Shown: positions 1-4,797 of the stretch, one piece after another
How the letters are laid out: each line of letters starts with the position of its first letter
Numbering within the stretch: position 1 is the stretch's first letter
Position numbers and translations under genes: made by a program
The notes under the pieces: model-generated
Databases searched by the model: none
The model's input: the letters and a program-made list of their open reading frames with translations, nothing else
What the model was told of the DNA's origin: nothing
Origin: an uncultured Collinsella sp.
GTDB lineage: Bacteria > Actinomycetota > Coriobacteriia > Coriobacteriales > Coriobacteriaceae
Assembly (NCBI GenBank): GCA_905198825.1
Contig: CAJKEF010000094.1
Span: 1 to 5,578, forward strand
Length of the DNA: 5,578 bases
Direction of reading: 5' to 3'

Positions 1-505
1 TAAATGCAAAAAATCTCTGGGAATTCCCGAGCAACCCGAGCACGCAATCAGTCTTACAAATTCCCGGATAGCCCATATACTCGCTAAAGCTGCTCCAGCG
101 ATAGAGCGAAGCAGTGCCAATTCTGGCTTTCGCAGGGTTATCGTGAATGTAACGAACGCAGTTGAGCAGCTGATCATCATCGAGAATCGGCACACTCTTA
201 AATCGATCCTGGAAAACAGGACCTCTCCTGCCTGTCTTAGAATTGAAATACATGGCATACGCCGTCGTAATCGAATGCATTCAATCGCTCAGGTGAGCAT
301 GCCCGTCATCTAGCAACAAGTGAATGTGATTATCCATAAGGCACCATGCGATGACATCCACTTTGAACTTCTGGCATTTCGAAGCTATCAGTCGAATCAG
401 ATAGAGTCGATCGTCAGCATCCTCAAATATCAGCTGACCACCACAGCCCTTTTGGACGACATGGTAATAGCCGTAAACAGAGATTTCCCGCGCGGTCCGA
501 GTCAT
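1..505 (-). pseudogene. REP-associated/IS200-like Y1 transposase, interrupted by one in-frame TGA, partial at left edge
   Basis: Y1 (HUH) transposases cut single-stranded DNA with a tyrosine and move IS200/IS605 elements or act on REP palindromes. Translating from ATG 505-503 gives MTRTAREISVYGYYHVVQKG, the usual N-terminus of this family. The HUH motif NHIHLLL follows at residues 59-65 (metal-binding H60 and H62). Codon 75 (281-283) is TGA. Past it the same frame continues with family sequence to the window edge: AYAMYF near residue 84, FQDRFKSVP at 98-106, RYIHDNP at 118-124 with Y119 the expected catalytic tyrosine, and WSSFSEY at 137-143. At least 168 codons are visible and no frameshift is needed. 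I chose ATG 505 over ATG 511 because GGAGGAG lies six bases before it; an upstream ATG at 565 has no family support. The region looks richer in A and T than the operon beside it, suggesting acquired DNA. A sequencing error, readthrough or restart at the ATG just after the stop remain possible. Confidence 0.85.
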
Positions 506-511
506 ACGCAT

Positions 512-518
512 CTCCTCC
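512..518 (-). promoter_or_regulatory. Ribosome binding site of the transposase gene
   Basis: Read on the minus strand the bases are GGAGGAG, a strong Shine-Dalgarno match. It ends six bases before ATG 505-503 but directly touches the other in-frame ATG at 511-509, so it favours the inner start. Confidence 0.6.
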
Positions 519-590
519 TCTACAGATAACAAATACGTTACCCGAGTCGGAAAGCTAAATATCACGCAATGAACCGCAACTCGCTTCTAT

Positions 591-640
591 CGGCGAACGG
601 TAGGTAGTAGCTAAAAAAGCCCCGTCCCAAATTAGCTACT
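591..640 (-). repeat. Direct repeat copy A (about 50 bp) between transposase and rsfS
   Basis: On the minus strand this copy starts AGTAGCTAATTTGGGACGGG and ends in CGTTCGCCG. It matches the copy at 685-733 over almost its whole length, with a few substitutions and a one-base length difference. Inside it AGTAGCTAA is a perfect inverted repeat of TTAGCTACT, separated by 17 bases, so it can form a 9-bp stem. It encodes nothing recognisable. It lies upstream of the transposase gene, where a REP-like target could be expected, but membership of a known REP family is not shown. Confidence 0.75.
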
Positions 641-646
641 TTGGGC

Positions 647-688
647 AAAAAGAAAGCCGGGCAGCTGCGAATGGTGCAACTGCCCGGC
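647..688 (-). terminator. Intrinsic terminator after rsfS
   Basis: On the minus strand a stem with arms GCCGGGCAGTTGC and GCAGCTGCCCGGC (13 positions, one mismatch, seven-base loop, 656-688) is followed at once by TTTCTTTTT (655-647). It begins 43 bases past the rsfS stop, the right place to end the obg-nadD-yqeK-rsfS transcript. There is no comparable T run on the plus strand, so it should act in one direction. It lies between the two direct-repeat copies. Confidence 0.85.
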
Positions 689-733
689 GAACGATAGAAG
701 GTAGCTAAATAGCCCCGTCCCAAATGAGCTACT
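685..733 (-). repeat. Direct repeat copy B (about 49 bp), beginning at the rsfS stop codon
   Basis: On the minus strand this copy starts AGTAGCTCATTTGGGACGGG and ends in CGTTCGCCG, matching copy A at 591-640. Its first two bases are the AG of the rsfS stop codon TAG, so the repeat abuts the gene exactly. The internal inverted repeat is shorter than in copy A (GTAGCT/AGCTAC, six pairs). Its far end overlaps the first bases of the terminator stem at 656-688. Confidence 0.75.
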
Positions 734-1187
734 AGAGGAGGTTGAGGGGGAGCTGGGGGGCGTCGCCCCAGAGCTTCTCGAGGCGGTAGAAGTCGCGGGC
801 TTCGGGAGTGAAGACGTGGACGACAACCGAACCGTAGTCCATGAGCATCCAGGTCTTCTGCTCGCGGCCCTCGATGGAAAACGGGTGCTCGCCGCAAGCC
901 TCGGCGACCTTCTCCTCGATCTCGTCGACGATTGAATCGACCTGGCGGTTGTTGGTACCGGTGGCAAGCACAAAGTAGTCGCATACGTCGGAAAGCTCGG
1001 TCAGGTCGAGCACCTGAACGTCCTCGCCCTTCTTGTCGTAGGCGGCCTGCGCGGCGGCGCGGGCGACATCCTCGGCGGCGACACCGCTCGCGGAAAGCGT
1101 TGCGGCAGTGCGATCGGACGTGGCAACGAAGCTCTTGTGCTCCACACCTTCAAGAATCTGCTCGTCGGTCATGGTCTCGTCGGCCAT
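732..1187 (-). CDS. rsfS: Ribosomal silencing factor RsfS (Iojap/YbeB family)
   Basis: RsfS binds uL14 on the 50S subunit and blocks joining with 30S, lowering translation when nutrients are short. The 151-residue product carries the family core from about residue 38: DVQVLDLTELSDVCDYFVLATG (56-77), NNRQVDSIVDEIEEK (79-93), EGREQKTWMLMDYGSVVVHVF (106-126) and RDFYRLEKLWGDAP (131-144). About 36 residues precede the core, whereas most homologues of roughly 105-120 residues begin near it; the extension contains no start codon close to the core. The chosen ATG 1187-1185 has AAAGAGG six bases upstream, which supports the extension being translated. The gene is last in the obg-nadD-yqeK-rsfS run, 28 bases after yqeK, and is followed by a terminator. 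Family assignment is firm; the role of the extension is unknown. Confidence 0.95.
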   Translation of the reverse strand: MADETMTDEQILEGVEHKSFVATSDRTAATLSASGVAAEDVARAAAQAAYDKKGEDVQVLDLTELSDVCDYFVLATGTNNRQVDSIVDEIEEKVAEACGEHPFSIEGREQKTWMLMDYGSVVVHVFTPEARDFYRLEKLWGDAPQLPLNLL

Positions 1188-1215
1188 GGAATACCTCTTT
1201 CTAGACGCACCCGAG

Positions 1216-1824
1216 CTAGCGCAGCTGGGCGTAATGGTTGTAAATCGTAATAGCCGTGGGATAAAGATAACGCCCGGTCTGGATCACATAGACCAGACCC
1301 TGCGCAAAACAGGAGAAGAACAACTCGTCGAGCGAGGACTTCCCCACCATCTTGCGCAGCGCATGGGCATAATCACCGTGGCGGTTGGGTTCGATGGCAT
1401 CGGCCACAAAGACCACCATATCGAGCGGCGTCATGTCGCAGGCGCCCACGGTATGACGGTCGACAGCCTGGAAAACGGCCAGCGATAGCTCGGGAAATAG
1501 CTGCGGAAGCTCATAGGCGGCAACCGGGCCATGCAAAAGCGGCGTCGCGGCAGACGGAGAGCCGGCAATCTTAATGCCGTAATGCAGAGCGCGCGTGACC
1601 AGCTCGTCGTCGGAGAGCACCTTGTCCCAGTCATGGATCAGGCCGGCGGCAGCGGCATTAAAGCGGTCGACACCGTATACCTCGGCTAGGTGCAGCGCGG
1701 TCTCGGCAACACCCAGCGAATGCATGTAGCGCTTTCGCTTATCCTTCATACGCACATCGAGCAGCTCTTGAATGCGCTTGAGCAGCGCGCGCTCATCGCC
1801 CTCAAACTGATCCTCTACCGACAA
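1216..1824 (-). CDS. yqeK: YqeK-type HD-domain hydrolase (diadenosine tetraphosphate hydrolase, symmetrical)
   Basis: YqeK enzymes are metal-dependent HD phosphohydrolases; characterised members split the stress nucleotide Ap4A into two ADP. The 202-residue product shows the HD metal ligands in order: H35 in RYMHSLGVAETA, H64-D65 in GLIHDWDK, H98 in LLHGPVAAYEL, H124 in AVDRHTVG and D142 in VFVADAIEPNR. The last motif and its placement beside nadD mark YqeK rather than another HD family. The start is TTG 1824-1822: an in-frame TGA (the nadD stop itself, 1839-1837) lies just upstream, no ATG or GTG lies between, and GGGGG sits six bases before the TTG. An internal ATG at residue 26 would still keep H35 but leaves an unusually short leader. 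The gene follows nadD by 12 bases, so both should share one mRNA. The aspartate D67 in HDWDK is not what I usually see there. Confidence 0.93.
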   Translation of the reverse strand: MSVEDQFEGDERALLKRIQELLDVRMKDKRKRYMHSLGVAETALHLAEVYGVDRFNAAAAGLIHDWDKVLSDDELVTRALHYGIKIAGSPSAATPLLHGPVAAYELPQLFPELSLAVFQAVDRHTVGACDMTPLDMVVFVADAIEPNRHGDYAHALRKMVGKSSLDELFFSCFAQGLVYVIQTGRYLYPTAITIYNHYAQLR

Positions 1825-1836
1825 CGTAGACCCCCA

Positions 1837-2514
1837 TCACTCAAAATCTTCTTGACCCAGATCGGTATACAGCCCGCGTTTGCGAATATAGCCGAGCACG
1901 GACTCGCTCGTAAGATAGCGCACGCTCATGCCACGGGCAACTCGCTTACGAATGTTGGTCGAGCTAATCGCCAGCGCCGGAATCTGGATATAGCGCACGT
2001 CAAACGGCAGGCCCGACTCTTTGATTCGCGCGCGAGCAGTATCGATATCAAAGCCCGGTCGCGTCGCCGCAATGAACGTGGCAAGCTCGGCGATTCGGTC
2101 GGCATCATGCCAGGTAACAATATCGATAATCGCGTCGGCGCCCGTAATAAAGTAGAGCTTTACCTGAGGCGGGTAAAAGTCGCGAAGGGCGTGAAGCGTA
2201 TCGGCCGTATAGGTTACGCCCGGACGGTCGATCTCGAACCGGCTCGCCAAAAAGGCCGGGTTCGCGGCGGTCGCGAGGACCGTCATGGCATAACGGTCCT
2301 CGGCCGGCGTCACCGGTTTGTCGAGTTTAAAGGCAGGCGAGCCCGCCGGCATAAAGAGCACGGCGTCCAAGTCGAGGGACTCACGTGCCTGCTCGGCGGT
2401 CACCAGGTGACCGTAATGGATGGGGTCAAAGGTACCACCCATAATGCCGAGCCTAAACTCCTGCCCGTCCTCTATGGGAAGCTCGGGCAGACCGATTCCA
2501 CCGCGCAGCGACAT
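1837..2514 (-). CDS. nadD: Nicotinate-nucleotide adenylyltransferase NadD
   Basis: NadD joins nicotinate mononucleotide and ATP to give deamido-NAD and pyrophosphate, a step shared by de novo and salvage NAD synthesis in the cytoplasm. The 225-residue product has the nucleotidyltransferase signature GGTFDPIHYGH at 26-36 (H33 and H36 bind ATP phosphates), FMPAGSPAFK at 54-63, GADAIIDIVTWHD at 125-137 and the second ATP motif ISSTNIRKR at 183-191. The family usually begins right before the first motif, but here about 20 residues precede it. No other start codon exists near the motif, so ATG 2514-2512 is preferred. Only three bases separate it from the obg stop, and GGAGG inside the end of obg, 11 bases upstream, is a likely ribosome binding site, which points to translational coupling. 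Assignment is firm. Confidence 0.96.
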   Translation of the reverse strand: MSLRGGIGLPELPIEDGQEFRLGIMGGTFDPIHYGHLVTAEQARESLDLDAVLFMPAGSPAFKLDKPVTPAEDRYAMTVLATAANPAFLASRFEIDRPGVTYTADTLHALRDFYPPQVKLYFITGADAIIDIVTWHDADRIAELATFIAATRPGFDIDTARARIKESGLPFDVRYIQIPALAISSTNIRKRVARGMSVRYLTSESVLGYIRKRGLYTDLGQEDFE

Positions 2515-2517
2515 GGC

Positions 2518-3975
2518 TTACTCGCCCTCCGAGGTCTCGGTATCGCCCGCGGCATCCGCCGCATCGACAACCTCGACGCCCTCATCCGCAGCATCGGCCA
2601 CGTCAATGGCCTCAACGGCAACGTCCTCGCCAGCATCCTCGAGCTCCTCGTACTCCGAGAAGTCCTCAGCGCCCTCAAAGTCAAAGGCGCGCTGGCAAAT
2701 GCGGACCTCGTCGCCCGCACGGCAACCGGCCTTCTCGAGCGCGTCGTCAACACCCATACGCGCAAACTTATGCTGCAGGTAAATAACGGCTTCCTCGTTT
2801 TCCCAGTCGGTCTGGATGACCATGCGCTCGATGGCACGACCGACCACGCGGAAGGCACCGGGCTCTTCCTGGACAATGCGGAAACGCTTCTCACGCTGCA
2901 GGCGGCGGCGCTCCCACTCATCGTCGCGCAGGTCGACCGGTTCATCGGAGACCGCCAGCTCGGCGCGGAGCTTGGCCACCTGCTCACCTACGGCAAGCAT
3001 CAACGTATTGAGACCGGCGCCAGTCACGGCAAAGAACATATGTCCATCGTCGAGCGCTGCGCGCTTGAGGTCGGCAATCCTATCGGCCGTACCCGGCGCG
3101 TCGCACTTGTTGGCGACAACGATCTGCGGACGCTCCGAAAGCTCGGCGCCATACTGCTCGAGCTCGCGGTTGATGATGCGATAGTCCTCAACCGGATCGC
3201 GATCCTCAAAACCGCCCGTCATGTCGACGACATGCATGATCAGGGCCGTACGCTCAATGTGGCGCAGGAACTGGTGACCCAGGCCCTTGCCCTCGCTCGC
3301 GCCCTCGATAAGACCGGGGACGTCGGCGACAACGTAAGAATATTCACCGGCACGCACCATGCCGAGGTTCGGCACGAGCGTGGTAAACGGGTAGTCGGCA
3401 ATCTTAGGACGGGCGGCACTCATGCGCGCGATGAGCGATGACTTACCCACCGAGGGGAAGCCCACGAGCGCGGCATCGGCCATGAGCTTCATCTCGAGCT
3501 CGATCCAGTGCTCCTCGGCCGGTTCGCCCAGCTGAGCGAACGCGGGCGCGCGGCGCACCGACGTCACAAAGTGCGTGTTGCCCAGGCCACCGGCACCGCC
3601 GGGCGCCACGACGACGCGCTCGCCGTCGTGGACCAGATCGGCAATCTCGAACATCGGGGTCTGCGTCTCGGGGTCGAGCTCGCGCACCACGGTACCCATA
3701 GGGACCTTGAGAATCAAGTCCTCGCCGCTCTTGCCGTTGCGGCGGGCACCCTGCCCGTGCGTGCCGCGCTCGGCGCGGAAGTGATGCTTAAAGCGGTAAT
3801 CGATCAGCGAAGACAGCTGAGCATCGGCCTGGATGACGACATTGCCGCCACGACCGCCGTCGCCGCCATCGGGGCCGCCCTTGGGGACAAATGCCTCGCG
3901 CCTAAATGACATGCATCCGGCTCCGCCGTCGCCGCCGCACACGTTAATGCGGCTGATATCGGTGAACTGTGACAA
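2518..3975 (-). CDS. obg: Obg/CgtA GTPase, 50S ribosome assembly and stress control
   Basis: Obg binds the 50S subunit late in assembly and links it to (p)ppGpp. The 485-residue product has the glycine-rich Obg domain (about 1-160, with GGDGGAG at 14-20 and GGPDGGDGGRGG at 33-44), then a G domain: G1 GFPSVGKSS 172-180, switch I DYPFTTLVPNLG 194-205, G3 DVPGLIEG 218-225, G4 NKCD 289-292. The C-terminal OCT domain, typical of Gram-positive Obg, spans about 364-432. A tail follows in which 23 of the last 55 residues are D or E and none K or R. At G5 the usual SAVTGEG reads FAVTGAG (315-321). The start is TTG 3975-3973, matching the family N-terminus, with AGGAGG eight bases upstream. The gene heads the obg-nadD-yqeK-rsfS run but lies directly behind a terminator, so its transcription may need readthrough. 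Confidence 0.97.
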   Translation of the reverse strand: MSQFTDISRINVCGGDGGAGCMSFRREAFVPKGGPDGGDGGRGGNVVIQADAQLSSLIDYRFKHHFRAERGTHGQGARRNGKSGEDLILKVPMGTVVRELDPETQTPMFEIADLVHDGERVVVAPGGAGGLGNTHFVTSVRRAPAFAQLGEPAEEHWIELEMKLMADAALVGFPSVGKSSLIARMSAARPKIADYPFTTLVPNLGMVRAGEYSYVVADVPGLIEGASEGKGLGHQFLRHIERTALIMHVVDMTGGFEDRDPVEDYRIINRELEQYGAELSERPQIVVANKCDAPGTADRIADLKRAALDDGHMFFAVTGAGLNTLMLAVGEQVAKLRAELAVSDEPVDLRDDEWERRRLQREKRFRIVQEEPGAFRVVGRAIERMVIQTDWENEEAVIYLQHKFARMGVDDALEKAGCRAGDEVRICQRAFDFEGAEDFSEYEELEDAGEDVAVEAIDVADAADEGVEVVDAADAAGDTETSEGE

Positions 3976-3983
3976 CAGAATCG

Positions 3984-3989
3984 CCTCCT
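3984..3989 (-). promoter_or_regulatory. Ribosome binding site of obg, fixing a TTG start
   Basis: On the minus strand AGGAGG, eight bases before TTG 3975-3973, is a full-strength Shine-Dalgarno site. It decides in favour of the TTG. It begins only two bases after the T run of the upstream terminator, so nothing else fits between terminator and gene. Confidence 0.85.
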
Positions 3990-3991
3990 AC

Positions 3992-4035
3992 AAAAAAGAG
4001 GGAGACCCTTGAATCCTAAAACTCAAGTGCCTCCC
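3992..4035 (-). terminator. Intrinsic terminator between rpmA and obg
   Basis: On the minus strand GGGAGGCACTTGAG and TTCAAGGGTCTCCC (4035-4022 and 4013-4000) form a 14-position stem with one A/G mismatch and two G-T pairs around an eight-base loop. TCTTTTTT follows directly (3999-3992). The stem starts 25 bases after the rpmA stop, so it should end or reduce the rplU-rpmA transcript. I see no clear promoter between it and obg, so it may be partial or regulated. Confidence 0.82.
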
Positions 4036-4060
4036 ACATATGTGCTCTATGAAGGGTGAA

Positions 4061-4318
4061 TTACGCGTTCGCGAGCGGGCGTACGCTGACCCTGTGCTTG
4101 ATACCCTTGTGGAACTCAACGGTACCGTCGACCAGCGCGAACAGCGTGTCGTCCTTACCACGGCCAACATTCTCACCCGGGTGGATGTGCGTGCCGTGCT
4201 GACGGACGAGAATCGTGCCCGTGGTTACCGTCTGGCCGGCATAGCGCTTCGTGCCAAGGCGCTGACCGCGGGAGTCACGGCCATTACGGGAGGAACCGAG
4301 TCCTTTTTTGTGTGCCAT
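4061..4318 (-). CDS. rpmA: 50S ribosomal protein bL27
   Basis: bL27 sits near the peptidyl-transferase centre and its flexible N-terminus reaches toward the tRNA ends. The 85-residue product reads MAHKKGLGSSRNGRDSRGQRLG at its start and HIHPGENVGRGKDDTLFALVDGTVEF later (44-69), clear bL27 sequence of normal length. It begins with the mature MAHKKG form and lacks the cleaved leader found in many Firmicutes; the Prp protease gene that usually accompanies that leader is also absent between rplU and rpmA. ATG 4318-4316 has AGTAGG eight bases upstream. The gene follows rplU by 33 bases and shares its promoter at 4769-4797; a terminator follows. Assignment is certain. Confidence 0.98.
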   Translation of the reverse strand: MAHKKGLGSSRNGRDSRGQRLGTKRYAGQTVTTGTILVRQHGTHIHPGENVGRGKDDTLFALVDGTVEFHKGIKHRVSVRPLANA

Positions 4319-4351
4319 TGTGTATACCTACTCTTTCGTTACGAGTGTAAT

Positions 4352-4726
4352 CTACTCGGCGACGGGAGCCTCGGCAACAGCCTCAGCCTCTGCCTTGACA
4401 GCCTTCTTGGCGCGGGAGGTAGCCTGAACCTTCACGATCTTCAGCTTGGTGAGCTGCTGACGGTGACCCTTCAGACGACGATAGCGCTTACGCTTGTGGA
4501 ACTTGAAGACCAGCTGCTTCTCGCCCTTGAACTGCTCAACGATCTGAGCGGTAACCTTGGCCTTGGCCAGCTTGTCGGGATCGGTGACGATCTTCTTACC
4601 ATCGTTGAGGAAGATAACCGGCAGGGTGATCTTGTCGCCCTCATTGCCCTCGATCTTCTCGACGGTGATGACATCGTCGGTGGCGACCTTGTACTGCTTG
4701 CCGCCCGTGTTAACGATTGCGTACAT
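4352..4726 (-). CDS. rplU: 50S ribosomal protein bL21
   Basis: bL21 binds 23S rRNA and is part of the large subunit. The product is 124 residues: MYAIVNTGGKQYKV at the start, VTAQIVEQFKGEKQLVFKFHKRKRYRRLKGHRQQLTKLKI across the RNA-binding middle and end, then an alanine/glutamate-rich tail of about 20 residues (KAEAEAVAEAPVAE) beyond the usual 103-residue length. I start at ATG 4726-4724 because this is the family N-terminus and GAAGGG lies about nine bases upstream. An in-frame ATG at 4747 would place that site inside the gene and add seven residues not seen in the family. The gene is first in the rplU-rpmA unit, with its own promoter and a short leader of about 36 bases. Confidence 0.97.
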   Translation of the reverse strand: MYAIVNTGGKQYKVATDDVITVEKIEGNEGDKITLPVIFLNDGKKIVTDPDKLAKAKVTAQIVEQFKGEKQLVFKFHKRKRYRRLKGHRQQLTKLKIVKVQATSRAKKAVKAEAEAVAEAPVAE

Positions 4727-4768
4727 GTTTACTTGCCCTTCATGCATCAGTTAGTGCAACAGCCGAAT

Positions 4769-4797
4769 ATAGTAGCAGGCGATAATACCCCCGTCAA
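4769..4797 (-). promoter_or_regulatory. Sigma-70-type promoter of rplU-rpmA
   Basis: On the minus strand TTGACG (4797-4792, five of six consensus bases) is followed after exactly 17 bases by TACTAT (4774-4769, four of six), with TG one base before the -10 box (extended -10). Transcription should start near 4762, about 36 bases before the rplU ATG. The -35 box contains the TGA stop of the upstream gene. Confidence 0.75.

Noticed and set aside
320..529. Open frame of 69 codons on the plus strand
   Set aside because: It is antisense to the HUH half of the transposase gene and has no family features.
519..565. Promoter for the transposase gene
   Set aside because: TTCCGA and TTATCT are 17 bases apart on the minus strand, but both match the consensus poorly and the second nearly touches the ribosome binding site.
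591..733. CRISPR array
   Set aside because: There are only two repeats, each about 50 bp, with a single intervening stretch that is itself a terminator hairpin, and no cas gene is present.
562..984. Open frame of 140 codons on the minus strand over the end of rsfS and the repeats
   Set aside because: It is an alternative frame of rsfS, rich in arginine and proline as expected for an off-frame read, and runs through the terminator.
1690..3441. Open frame of 583 codons on the plus strand
   Set aside because: It lies wholly antisense to yqeK, nadD and obg, whose proteins have unmistakable motifs. Its translation shows no recognisable domain. Long antisense frames are common opposite GC-rich genes.
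4745..4747. Upstream ATG as start of rplU
   Set aside because: It adds seven residues not found in bL21 and would bury the likely ribosome binding site inside the gene.
4727..4768. L21 leader RNA upstream of rplU
   Set aside because: The leader after the predicted transcript start is only about 36 bases and shows no more than a four-pair TGCA/TGCA hairpin.
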